NCBI GenBank assembly: GCA_018873225.1 | Contig: JAEILZ010000005.1 | Location: 3,286,001-3,350,000 of the forward strand | Direction of reading: 5' to 3' | From: [Phialemoniopsis] sp. UDSM-2020 | Taxonomy: Eukaryota; Ascomycota; Sordariomycetes; Thyridiales; Thyridiaceae | DNA: 64,000 nt | Shown here: positions 33,691-44,689 of the stretch, one piece after another | How the letters are laid out: each line of letters opens with the position of its first letter | Numbering within the stretch: position 1 is the stretch's first letter | Program-made: the position numbers and the translations under genes | The notes under the pieces: model-generated | Told to the model about the DNA's origin: nothing | The model's database searches: none | What the model saw: the letters and a program-made list of their open reading frames with translations, nothing else

Positions 33691-34634
33691 CTAGTCATTG
33701 AACGGCCATCCCACCACGTCGATCTTCAGCTTCGTCCCCGCCTCAATTTCCTTGGCCTGTGCCTTGAGTTCGTCCACGTCCCAGTTGCACCACAAGAACC
33801 TACTCTTCAAGAATCGAGCTTCCGGGCTTGCCAGCCACACGTTGAAGCTCGCAGGCAGAGACACTTGAGCAAAGGTCAGCAAAAAGTCCTCGTACTTGAC
33901 TATACTTGTTTGACTGACTCACCGTCATCCGTCTTGACATCCTTGAAGCTCTTCGCGCCACCTGTAGCCAGATTCATCTCGGTGATGATCACGCCGGGCT
34001 GCGTGTGGAAGATGGCCAGGTGCGGGTTGGCAATAGCCACCGTGTCCCACAAGCGGTAGACGGCCATCTTGGCGACGCAGTACGAGGGGAAGTTGTCGTT
34101 GAGGCTCAGGTGCGCGCCCCACGAGTTGATGGCGACGGCGACGGCGTTCTGCGCCGCGTGCCGCAGGAATGCCTGCGCGACGTAGAAGGAGCCCGCGAGG
34201 TTGACCTGGATGGCGTCGAGGAAGGCCGGCCCTTCGGCCTCGGCGACGGTCTCCTTGGGCCCGATGGTAGCCGCCGCGTGGATGAGCACGTCGATCTTGC
34301 CGGCGCCGGCGAACTGCGCAAAGGCCGCGTCCACCTCGCCCTTCTTGGTGACATCGGCGGAGTAGGTGAGCACCTCGACGCCGGGGTAGCTGCTCTCGAT
34401 GAAGGCCTTGTTGTCGGCGAGCGGCTTCTCGCGCCGGCCGAGGAGGGCGATGCGGGATGCGCCGGCCTGGGCGAAGTAGCGCGCCGTCTCGCCACCGATG
34501 CCAGTGCTGCCGCCTCCCGTGATTAGAACTGACTTGCCCTTTGCAGACAGCTCAGGACGAGTAGGAGAGGTAGCAGGTTGGGCCTTGGTGTGCCACCGCT
34601 TGGTGGGACACGGGAACGGCGGTGCGTCAGTCAT
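33691..34634 (-). CDS. Short-chain dehydrogenase/reductase
   Basis: NAD(P)-dependent oxidoreductase, 294 aa. Exons are 34634-33923 and 33863-33691, with a 59-base intron. The Rossmann fold is shown by TGGGSTGIG (39-47), a typical Gly pattern for cofactor binding. The downstream HAAATIG replaces the usual NNAG motif. Catalytic residues are Ser171, Tyr185 and Lys189 (SYCVAK). PGVIITEMN follows, as in classical SDRs. The residue after the second strand is Arg (LLGRRE), which suggests NADPH preference. There is no signal peptide. The last exon gives the usual substrate-loop end ([21 protein letters not shown]). Fungal relatives sit in secondary-metabolite loci or act on unknown carbonyls. It is convergent with the patatin fusion gene. 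Confidence 0.9.
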
Positions 34635-35125
34635 CGTTAGGCTTGATAAGGGTGTTGTTTGGACAGCGAGTATTCAGTCAGGACAGTCGTTTCCAAGACA
34701 GAAGTCGTCTGGCCTCAGGAACAAGACCTAACCATATAAATAGACGATAGCCACACTAGCTAAACTATTTTATGTCATGGGGAATTGTAGCCGTTAACTA
34801 GCTGGTGTCTTGGGAAAGCTTTTCTCCCGTACAATTTGTTCCGTCCGTGACATTTAGCGCCCGACGTAACGGCGTACCCAGCTCGCGACTATTTTAAATT
34901 CAAGACGATTATAAATCGGTGGTGATTGACCTACATCATATTGTTGATGCAATTTGTCATAGCTGGAATCTTGTCATTCTGTCTCAGCAGTGTTTGTTGG
35001 GTGAGTCGTGCATTGGGGGCCCCAAGTCAGTAAATATGTGGAGATGGGGTCGAAGTTTGTCAATTGATTCTGGTCTATGAATCAGATGGTCGGCCAGCGA
35101 ACATGTAATCTAGTCTTCAAGCCAA
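34635..35125. other. Intergenic region
   Basis: AT-rich promoter of the SDR and 3' flank of the hydrolase. No gene was seen. Confidence 0.4.
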
Positions 35126-36157
35126 TTATTTATACTTGTTCACCATCTCAAGGATGAATTTCTCCACCTCGGCTGGGTTCGTGGCGTTGAGGTAGTGGCA
35201 GCCGCCTTCTAGGAACTCGAGCTTTGCCTCCTTGGACGACGTAAACATTGCAATATGCTCTTTCGGCACGATCGTCCCGTAAACCACATCATCGGTGCCC
35301 TAAAAGCAGATAGGTTAGATCCGTAGCGATGATTGAGCAACGATAATATCTTCCTAGGGCTCACTTACCTGTAGCCAGTACACTGGACACTTGATATCCC
35401 TCAGTCTCATCAGAAGCCCATCTCGCTCGATCAAGCAGGCCAGGGCCATGCGCAGCTTGCGCCTACCCTCATCGCCTTGGTAGACCTGCTTGACGACTCC
35501 GTGCCAGAACTGAATGGTCTCGGGCGTGACGCCGCTTCCAAAGCCAAGACTGCCGACCATGCCGCACCACTCGTCATCGACGACGAAGTCTGGGGTGGGG
35601 ACCGGGCTGCACCATTGCTCGTACTTGGGCATGAGGACGGTCTTGGGATCCCAGCAGCCCTTGGAACGGGAGTCTGCCGACTCGCAGTCCATTGACGTGC
35701 CGAGGGGAAGGAGTCCAAGAACCTGTAACTCTGAGTTAGTCGAATATGATATCAATTGGGCATTTCCACTGGAAGGGACGCTGACTCTTTCAGGGGCCAA
35801 CAAGGCCATGCGAACGACCATCCATCCACCTTGGCTCGTTCCCACAGCAAAGAACTTGTCGATGCCGAGCTTGTCGGTGACTTGCAACGCCATCACGGCC
35901 GTATCCCAGTACGTGAACTGGTCGGAGGGGCACGATGTGGCTCCATGACCGAGCGGCTCGATGGCCAGTAGATTGGCAGCTCCGGTCAGCGTGGCGCTCT
36001 CAAATTGTTGCTTGTACAGAGACACCGTCGTGCTCATGCTGTTGATGAACACAACGGTGGGCTTGCTGCTGTCGTATTTGCCGCCATTGGAGAGAGCGTA
36101 GCCAGCTGTGATACCGCCCAAGTGCGGCACTTTGATAGTCTGATGGGGTAACGCCAT
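35126..36157 (-). CDS. Alpha/beta hydrolase
   Basis: Serine hydrolase of the alpha/beta fold, 299 aa. Exons are 36157-35786, 35722-35369 and 35299-35126. The ATG at 36157 (MALPHQTIKVPH) was chosen over an in-frame TTG 72 bases upstream. The nucleophile Ser108 lies in GTSQGG. The acid is probably Asp245 or Asp246 in GTDDVVYG, and the base His277 in GGCHYLN, all at the expected spacing. The oxyanion strand VVFINSMSTT lies near residue 35. There is no signal peptide. The cap region contains LLPLGTSMDCESADSR, a recurrent element in fungal hydrolases annotated as AB-hydrolase 6 type. The C-terminal exon is only 58 codons but carries two of the three catalytic residues. The substrate is unknown. 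It lies in tandem with the SDR about 0.5 kb downstream. Confidence 0.9.
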
Positions 36158-37632
36158 ATTGGGTGGTTCTTTTGAAGATACGAGTAGTGCTGACTTGGTA
36201 GTGCAAAAGGGACAATGGTCACAGCTCAACCGGGAAAGTTACTATTGCGGTGACGAGTGGCCGCAGAAAGAGTGTGGTAGGAGAAAGATCGAACAATACC
36301 AACGTGAAACAACCAGTGGATCCTGCGGACGGCCGTTTCCTAGAGCAGAACCCACATCATTGAGATCAGCATCCTCGGTATCAATTGCAGACGAGCTTGC
36401 GTTGGTGGCGCTGATGGGCAGTCGAGTCTAATTCCGCTCGTTCCGCTACAACTTGCTCTTCGGAGGAAGCTGGTCTATGCATGGTGGATGAGCCCCCCGG
36501 TCGAAGCTAACAGGAATCCCTGTTTCACGAACTAAGAACACTTGACCGAGACGAGACCTTCATGCGAAGTACCACATAATGACGAGTTGCAACACTCGAC
36601 GGCTTCAAAAGTCAAAAAGAATTAGTCCAAGCTAGTGTGTGCGTTAAAAACGGTAAAAGAGTGGGTGTCCAACGCCGTTGTATAAGACGTATTTGCTTAT
36701 TATTCTGATTCTGACGTTAGTATCCATGACAGTCCAATCGAACAGTGAAAATAAGCATAAGACTGTGCCGCACATAGAAAGTTCCACCGGAGCGCGTGCT
36801 GGGTACCGGATGCTGGGTCGGTGGACAGTGCTCTCCGCCCATCCGAGGTTCGAGCGAGCTCTCACAAATGATAGAGACCAGGGGCTGTCCTCACCAAACC
36901 TGTTTAGGCTAACGCTGAAGAAGTTTTGCTGGGTATCTCCACACAAGACAGTACCCAGATATGCCATTTTCAGCAAAAAAGTTCCTCAGCCGACCAGCCG
37001 ATAACAATCCTAGGTGATGTACCTCCAGGATGCCAATTTCGGGACTGCCCCCAAACTCATGTGCACTACCGATTATGCGGGTACGGCAGCCCGTCACGGC
37101 AGTCGACACACAGTCTCTCCTCTCTTAAAACCAGGTGCAGCCCCTGAAGGCATGCTGGCATGGCCCGATTCCTTGTCCCACCTCGTACAAGGAATAGAGC
37201 GAGGATAGAGCGAGAGAGGTCGATGCCGAGTCAGTCAAATGTTGGTCAGAAGTGACAGACATGGCTTGCATGGCCTGGCTACTCCGTACACCACATGCTT
37301 ATGTACATACACCAGCCCTGGCTGACCATCGCTCATGCACACAATAATGCTGACCCTCTACTCTACCACCCCCTGGTTATCCATCCGGCCTGCCGGAGAC
37401 GCAAACGTTTTGTCGCACTAAAGAAAAAGATCAACAGGAGGCATAACGTCCTAGGCATGGGGGTCACACTCTGAAAGCAAATGTGGGATGCTCTGTCAAC
37501 CATCGGTCGTTCTTGTTAAAAGCATGTTTTCGTCTTAGGGGGCCTGGACCGGCAGCTCCTTGGAATCATTCTTCATTCTTCTTTGCTTCTTAGAGCGATT
37601 GACGAGCCTGCACTCCTGCTGAGGTACTCAAG
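36158..37632. other. Intergenic region, about 1.5 kb
   Basis: Divergent space between the hydrolase (minus) and the PTH11-like receptor (plus). No open frame looks coding. It probably contains both promoters. Confidence 0.4.
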
Positions 37633-38988
37633 ATGGAGGGGATTCCCGGATACGATCCCGTCAACATCCAGCCATGGTGCGTCGAGGTCATTGCGTCGAT
37701 GACCGTGCTGGCCACTGTTGCCGTCGCCCTGCGAATGTTCAGTCGGTACCAGAAGAGCCAGAAGCTGTGGTGGGATGACTACCTGATCATCTTCTCTTTG
37801 GTATGTACACCATGTATCTGCAGCCGCAAGTCTGCCGTTCGACGGCAGATGCAACTGACATTGGACACTGCCAGCTATGGAACTATGTCGTGGTCGGCTT
37901 CATGTTCGCCATGTACGCCACAGGCATGGGTTTACATGCGAATTTAGTGCCCATGGAAGATATAGTAATGATGGCCAAGTTTCTCTTGGTCGCCGAGATC
38001 CTCTACGTCTACAACCTCGTCTGGACGAAGCTCAGCTTGCTCCTTATGTACTACCGGATTTTCCACATTCCCTTCTTCAAGAAGATGGCCTACATTCTGG
38101 GCGCCTTGATCGTGGCGTGGGTCATCTGCATCACGTTTCTCTTCATTTTTATCTGCGTGCCTGTTCAAAAGTTGTGGTATCCGGACCTCCCCGGCCATTG
38201 CATCGACCAAGTCGGCACCTGGATTGCCAACGCAGCCTCGACCATCTTTACGGACCTCGCCATCCTCTTGCTTCCCATTCCGCAGGTCTGGAAGCTCAAT
38301 CTGAGAAAGCCGGAAAAGGTTGCTATCACTATCGCCTTCGGTCTCGGCTTCTTGTAAGTTGATCATCATGGACCCCTACCCCTGAGATTATCCCACTGCC
38401 ACCGAAGACTAACACCCCTTTCCCCACGGCAGCGTCGTCTTCACATCCGCCTACCGCTTCAGCGTCCTCTTCTCCTACAGCAACAATGACCCGACCTACA
38501 CCCTCGCCCCGACGGTCGGCTGGACCGCCATCGAGATCTCGGCCGGCATCGTCTCGGCCTGCCTCCCGACCATGCGGCCCGCCATGCAGGCCATCTTCGG
38601 CCTGCTCGGCATCAACCTCAACATGAACACCGTCTTCCACCGCAGCAAGGGCACGGGCCAGGCCTCGTCGAACCTCGCGAGCATGAAGCGCAGCGCGGGG
38701 GCGTCCAAGAACGACGACGCCAACGAGATGGGCAACAACCACCACATGTCGAAGAAGGGCAGCGCGGGGGCGTTCCACCGCCTCAAGGACGATACCAGCC
38801 GCACGTCGAGCGAGTCCCAGGCTGCAGCATTCGAGGGACGTCTGCGGCCCGACCAGACCGATAGATATGTGGTCAACACGGTGTCTGCTGGGCATGGGGA
38901 GGGGGACAGTCTTAGCGGAGATGAGATCCCGCTGCACAGCATCCGCGTGCACACCGACTTCAAGCACACCACAGGGCCGCGTGCTTGA
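37633..38988 (+). CDS. PTH11-like seven-helix membrane protein (fungal rhodopsin-type domain)
   Basis: 400 aa from exons 37633-37800, 37875-38353 and 38433-38988. Hydrophobic helices follow the fungal integral-membrane (PTH11-related GPCR) pattern: VEVIASMTVLATVAVALRMFSRY, LWWDDYLIIFSLL (the WWDDY signature), YVVVGFMFAMYATGMG, ILYVYNLVWTKLSLLLMYYRIF, ILGALIVAWVICITFLFIFIC, a WIANAASTIFTDLAILLLPIPQVWKL segment and a final helix near LAPTVGWTAIEISAGIVSACLPTMRP. There is no N-terminal CFEM domain, so it belongs to the non-CFEM class. A 130-residue Ser/Asp-rich cytosolic tail could couple to signalling. Such proteins sense host, nutrient or surface cues in plant-associated fungi; the ligand is unknown. 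Confidence 0.9.
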
Positions 38989-39545
38989 GACCGGGAGGCT
39001 GGAAGAGACGTGTACGAGTGTCAATGCGCCATATAGAAGTTTGTACATTCACTTCCTTGTATTGATAGACCGAACCCATCGAAGCGTCAAGCTTATAGGC
39101 TGGGAGGCAGAGCTCATGCCTACCAGAACCGCCACGGGAGTAGCATAAAAAGGCCAATGCACCGGACAGTTGGAATGCCGTCCACTGGAAGTTCTGCCAC
39201 ATAGACAGGGCCTGCTGAGATGGTAGCTAGCGAATAATCCCTGAACAATATCCCTTACCAACCGAAAACCATGCATTGTTCCCACGTGCGTGCTCGATTC
39301 ATGTCTTGGAACGATGGATGATGAAGTCATCACGTGAAATGTCTCACTACAAAATGTCCCGGCCCGGGCGGACTGGTCTAAATTGTAAAGCCCGCCGGCA
39401 TCCACAACGGGGCTAATTCTGACGTCTGACAAATCCGGACCATTCCACAAAGTTCAATTCATGGCGAGCTCCCGCAAGTCCGGAATCCTATGTTGAAGTG
39501 CCCGAGTCCATGTTTCGGGACAGGTCTGGTTCGACCCGACCCGAG
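38989..39545. other. Intergenic region
   Basis: 3' flank of the PTH11-like gene and promoter of the zinc-finger regulator. No gene was seen. Confidence 0.4.
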
Positions 39546-41187
39546 ATGGAAGCAACTGCAACCCAGCGTGTACTGCGCTGCGTGCGATGCAATAAGCCAT
39601 TTGATAAAGGTGGGTTTCTCCCATGCAGCATACCCACATTCTGATATCCAGTGTTAAAGTCGTCATTATAGAATCCACGCTGAAGAGGCACGGATACTAT
39701 TGTCGTTCGCGGAGAGCAGGCTCATCAACTCCAGCGCGTCCTCGCTCGTGCCTTGTGTGCGCCCGAGCCAAGGCAGGTTGCGATAACCAGCGGCCGGAAT
39801 GCTCGAGATGTCTAGATAAGGGCATCGTGTGCCGTTACCCTCCAGAACCTCCCAAGGTGGCAGGACGAGGTGCGAGGCATAGCGAGACTGCAATCGCTCC
39901 CAGGCACCAGACCACGCCGACCTCAGACGTTGGGCTGTCACTCAACAGCATCGGACTTGACGTCGAAGGCGGTTCCGACATGCTCGTTGATGGTGCTTTG
40001 GTCCTTCCCGATCCCGATTTTGCAACTCTAGGAGGCGACTATACTAGCTGGGATCCGACCGACCTTGCCTTTGCCGACTTCATGAACATGCCGATGACCA
40101 CGCCCACCCTCTCACCAGGTCCATCCTCACCTATTCTCTCGATACCAAGGGCACCTACTTGCGCGGTCAGGTCGCTCGTGCACCGGCCAAAGCGACATCC
40201 TGGAGCACAGAGAATTGCTAACCTCATACTTCATAATTTGAAGTCGTATCCGCATATGATGCTCCGTCATAACGCCCTTCCGCCCTTTGTACACCCCAGT
40301 CTGGTCAGGGCCGATGCCGAGGATCCCAGCATGGAGTACCTGACCAACTGCATCAGCATCGTGCGGATGATCAGCGGCGGGGGAAGGGCCAGCCGAAAGT
40401 TGTTTTGGAAGAATGTGCGTATGGAATGTGAAAGGATGGTTGGCTCGCATATGGAGATGGAGAGATGGGAAACGCTCGCAGCTATGCAGGCGGTCACTAT
40501 CTACGTTCTGATACGCCTAGAAGAAGGCGAGACGGATGACAACAACCTGGATTGCTTGCTAGTACAAGCTACGATTGTACGTCTTCTTCCCCTTTCCTAG
40601 TGTGGCATGCTTCGCTCATGATATTCCTTTCTCTTCTAGCTGTTAGCACAAGATATCACACAAAGTGGCGCAGATTGCCAAAGTCATCACTGCACGCTAT
40701 GCAACAACGGACTTCAGACTAGTTGGAAAGAATGGGTGTTTCGGGAGTCACGACGAAGGTGAGTTCGCACATCCTACGGACTTAGCAAAGAATGCTAAAT
40801 TGGTGATACGTTTTAAGGCTCGCTGTAGTCTACCGCGTCGTGGACATGCTGGTCTTTTTCGAGCCCTCGGCCATGTGCGACTTGCCCAAGGACCTGATTA
40901 TAGCACCCTTGCCGGCGAAGCGGCAGCTCTGGGAGGCAGACAACGAGGTGTCCTGGATGTCGGCAAGCCGGATGGAGAACGGGACGGAAGGAGGGTCCGA
41001 CCTCGGGCTGGCGGCGGACGGCGAGATCGTCCGCATAGAGGACAACCAGCTGTCTTGCGGCGATGCATGGCTCGGCGGAAAGTCCCTGGGGAGTGCAAAC
41101 AGGAAGGCGGCGACCTGGGAGGAATGGTGCTCGGGGATGGACGGCTTTGGGGGCATTGTCATGCTGGCTGCTTCCTTGATAGTATGA
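39546..41187 (+). CDS. Transcription factor with C2H2-type and Zn2Cys6 fingers
   Basis: 485 aa from exons 39546-39609, 39672-40576, 40640-40758 and 40818-41187. The first short exon and the second together form a CCHC-type finger: Cys12, Cys15, His28, Cys32. The Zn2Cys6 binuclear cluster follows at once with Cys48, Cys51, Cys58, Cys65, Cys68 and Cys75 (C-x2-C-x6-C-x6-C-x2-C-x6-C). The cluster is unusual in that the residues after the second Cys are Ala-Arg-Ala-Lys. The rest is the variable activation/effector half, ending in a helical block with LCNNGLQTSWKEWVFRESRRR and VDMLVFFEPSAM. This dual-finger layout is known in fungal regulators of metabolite and development genes. The C-terminus may continue past 41187 through another intron (GTATGA at the stop). 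It is convergent with the UstYa-like gene. Confidence 0.85.
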
Positions 41188-41355
41188 AGCTTAATCCCAA
41201 AGTAAAGTCTCTGAGGTGGTCGACTTGTACACAATGTTTAGTTGTCACGGGGTATTTCACAGGCATATCACCATCTGATTGCCTCGAGACATGCATCGGG
41301 AACGCCCGTGGGAACGAACGTTCAATTCTCAAGCCATGAAATTGGATTACGCTAT

Positions 41356-42328
41356 TTAGTAGATCAACTGGTCGTCGTACGCCCTGACACTCTCCAGGTA
41401 TTCCCTGACCTGGTTGGGGTCTTTGCACACTATCATTCAAGCTCTGTTAGCGTTTCACAGTCAACTCGTCCTAAGGGAAGGGAACACTTACCATGCTTGG
41501 AGTCCCAGCCGTCGGACCCAGAGTTGTCGACGGGGAAGGTAGTGGCATGACCCTCGAGAGCCATGTCGGCGGAGCAGATGATGGCCTGTCGGAGGTAGTC
41601 GAAGCAGTGGATCATGTGCCAGTGGTGGTCGTCCGGGATGGGCGTGTTGGACGACATGCCAGAGTATGTCTGGACAATGGCGTACTGTTGACTCTGTGTT
41701 AGAAAAGCAAGTACAGCGAATAGGAAGAAGGACGAGTCTCATACCAGGCAGTGAAGCTGGTGGGTCATCGAGGTGGTGAAGACGGTCTTGTCCGGCCACT
41801 CGATAGGCGTGGGCAGGTCGTGGTACTTCTCCGGCTCGTCGACGGCGACGAAGCCCATGCCCTTGGGCATCAGCTTGTTCCACTTCTGCAGGATCTCGTC
41901 GGTGAAGAACTCCTTCGTATTGTTGGGCGCGTATGAAGGGTCAGGGTTGAACTTGACGATTTGCTGGGAAACTGTTCAAAGGTTAGTTGGATCCTTTCCG
42001 CTCCTTGCCGCCTCTCGACCATGTACGCACATCTCGGTCCAACACCCGTAAAGTCTCCGCCCATGTCCCATTCGGTCGCAGGCGGCTTGTTGAACTGCTG
42101 TCGCACCAGCAGCCCAAGGATGACCAGCAATAAAGCGGTATCGACAATCCACCTTGACGACTTGAGGCTCGACATGAGCCTGCTGGTCCTTGATCTCCGC
42201 GCCGACCTCTGTTGAATCTCGGCATCCCAGTGCTTCTCATCCCCAAGGAGCGACTCGGCAACCTCGGTGCTCGAGTCGCTGTGGTGGTCGTCGAGGCTGA
42301 CGTTCTCGTACTGGCGCTGGTGATCCAT
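41356..42328 (-). CDS. UstYa-like (DUF3328) oxidase
   Basis: Membrane-anchored oxidase of the UstYa family, whose founding members form cyclic ether or C-C bonds in ribosomal peptides such as ustiloxins and which also act in other fungal pathways. 263 aa from exons 42328-42031, 41971-41745, 41684-41492 and 41429-41356. An acidic, Ser-rich cytosolic N-terminus precedes one membrane helix (WIVDTALLLVILGLLV). The luminal part carries both metal-binding HxxHC motifs, HQLHC (170-174) and HMIHC (198-202), plus the family tail CKDPNQVREYLE. All key residues are intact. The ATG at 42328 was taken because the frame's earlier head is a GTG. No precursor peptide was found nearby. It faces the glutaminyl-cyclase homologue across a 1.1-kb shared promoter. 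Confidence 0.9.
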
Positions 42329-43462
42329 CTTTTCTTTCTCGTCGTTCACAGAAGGACGTTGCGGCTAGGAATTGAATTAGAACAGAAAGAGACCGGCTCC
42401 GAAGTAGGAATAGAAGAAGCGAATGAAGAACAAAGAATGGAATGCCCTCAATGATGTGCAAGAGTGCAGAAAGAAAGGCAGCGCTAGCTATTTCAATGTC
42501 AGAAAGGGGAACCAGCCCATCTTGATCGCGTCGAAACAGCACCTGTGCGAAGCGACGTTGGATGTGCCAGGGACGTGGTCGTGATCCCCAGTACATTGGT
42601 GGTGCCCAGACACTGGCGAGACGTGCTATTTGGGGTACTGACAGGGGTCTTGGGCCACTGAAGTGACTGGGGTTCGGGCGCACCATTGTTTTTCAAAGCC
42701 AACGGTATCTTCAGTATTCTGGCATTGATGCTTGCACAACCTTTTGCTCGACGATTCTTTACCTTTCCATCTGTAACTATTCAAAGTGTAGTTCTTTTTA
42801 ATCCTTTGATCTCTTTCAATCTTGCGTCTCGGTCTAGGGCTTTCCCTCCATGTACTTGTGAATACGCTTGAGGCCAGTTGATCCCCGCAACCCATGCGCC
42901 ATGATCTCCTTAAGACGTTCCTTGGCAACGCACGCTCCCGTCTCCCATGTCGGCTAGACTTTCGACTTTTCTCGAGGAAGCGCCTGGTTTCAAGCTGTTC
43001 AATGCGTCCTAGTTCCCGCCATTTTGACACTGGTGATGCTTGGCACTAGATCCGTTCTGGGTTCTTCAGTGTTTCAGCGGTGGGGCGATGCGCCAGGAAC
43101 CGTCACATCACAAGCCGGGGGAACAGACCCTTGTCAGTCCCAATCAGGAAACGAGAGTGCCTCAAAGCGCACCTTTTCAGAGGATGAGAATGGCAAGGAG
43201 CTCTGACTACGGGGTAAGTCTGTTGTGGGTGTCTAGACTCATTGCGATCGGACGGCTGTGTTTCCCAATCTTTGTTTCCTTTTCATCTGTTCGCCTTATC
43301 CAACTGGTTGGGATTGCTAACGATATCCAAGATTCAAGCAGCAAATAACCAAGGACTCAACTCACGATGTCATCAAGTATATAGAACGACCATCTACAAG
43401 CCTTCAGCACTCGACCCCTTCCCAGCTATCCCCGTTCCATATCGCCAACATCGTAGGCCACG
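42329..43462. promoter_or_regulatory. Divergent promoter of the UstYa-like and QC-like genes
   Basis: 1.1 kb without a supported gene. It was searched by eye for a small secreted precursor with Lys-Arg-spaced repeats; none was found. One signal-peptide-like frame at 42686 begins with TTG, not ATG. Confidence 0.4.
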
Positions 43463-44591
43463 ATGGCTCCTCTGGCGCCAATCCTCTCCCTCCTCGCCCT
43501 CTACGTCCTCTGGTGGGCAACAGGTGCAGCAGGATACAAAGTCCTCGCAGACTCTTTCCTACAGATCGTGCCCGCCGGAGCAGCCGACCTCGACATCAGC
43601 ACCGGCGCATTGCTGGCACCGCTGCTGAAGTCGTCGCGCGCGCCCGGGTCCGCAGGCCACACGGCGGCCCAGCGGCACTTCATCGACTTGTTCCACACAT
43701 CCCTGCCAAAGTGGTCGATAGAATGGCAGAACTCGACCGACACCCCTAGCGCCGGCGGCGCGAACAACCTGATCTTCCGCAGGGAGCCGCCGTGGACGAA
43801 GCCTGGGCAGGCCAACATCCTGACGCTGGCGGCGCATTACGACACACGGGCCGCGGCGCCGGCGGGGTCGGTCGGCGCCGTCGAGAGCGCGGCCTCGTGC
43901 GCCGTGCTCATGCACGTCGCGCGCAGCATCGACGCGTACCTGACGCAGATGCACGACGAGATGGACGAGCTCGGCGAGGGCGGCGAGTTCGACATGGACA
44001 TGGGTGTGCAGGTTGTGTTTCTCGACCGGAGGGAGGCCCTGAGGGGGCAGGGGACTGGGCTACGGTATGACATGATATTCTTGATCTTGACGAATCCGAA
44101 AGACTAACGATAGATCAAGGTCCCTTGCAGAAGCCTGGGAGACGGTGAACCCGGCCCTGTCGAATTACCGCACACCGCTGAACCAGATCAGCATGTTCGT
44201 TCCCGTGGACCTGATCGGCGGTGCGAACCCTTCGATATCGTCATATTTCGAGACGGCACACTGGGCGTACCGGGGGATGGCGAATATCGAAAGCCGGATG
44301 CGGAATCTGGGCCTGCTCCAGTCTAATGGGACTGGCCCGATCTTCAACGAGACGGGCAAAGGTATCGCTGATTTTGTCGGAGGGCCGGCCCAGGGCGACT
44401 ACTTCGACTTCATGTCGCGGGGTGTACCGTCGATGCCGATCGTCCCGCCAACACCGCCAGCTGCGTGGAAAACCGCACAGGACGACGGCCAGCACCTTGA
44501 TGCAGCCTCTGTCCAGGACTGGTCCAAGATCATGACCGCCTTTGCTCTCGAATGGCTTGACATGATGGAGGTCGCGCCAACGAGTGAGTGA
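43463..44591 (+). CDS. Glutaminyl-cyclase/M28 homologue lacking its catalytic residues
   Basis: 357 aa from exons 43463-44064 and 44120-44591. A signal peptide (MAPLAPILSLLALYVLWW) directs it to the secretory pathway. Overall it follows fungal glutaminyl-peptide cyclotransferases, which turn N-terminal Gln into pyroglutamate: REPPWTKPGQANILTLAAHYDT, VDLIGGANP and a C-terminal LEWLDMMEV helix. The metal site is altered: the family ATDSA is AVESA (Glu141), the DGEEA acid pair is DRREA (188-192), the zinc His of WHT is Lys318, and the DDHIPF element is GDYFDF. The SW-x-TDSLYGS stretch after the acid pair is replaced by a shorter Gly-rich piece next to the splice site. The frame remains open, so a pseudoenzyme or changed activity is likelier than a dead gene, but recent decay is possible. 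Confidence 0.8.
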
Positions 44592-44689
44592 AGCGCTCGA
44601 ATAAGTGCTATTGTATTGCATCAAAAATGGAGTTTGGGGTGAAAGCGACGGGTATGTACTTCAGCCAAAAAAGGCTTTCTTGTTTTCAT

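Noticed and set aside
42686..42871. Signal-peptide-like 61-codon frame between the UstYa-like and QC-like genes, considered as a ribosomal peptide precursor
   Set aside because: It begins with TTG, has no repeats with Lys-Arg sites, and overlaps likely promoter DNA.
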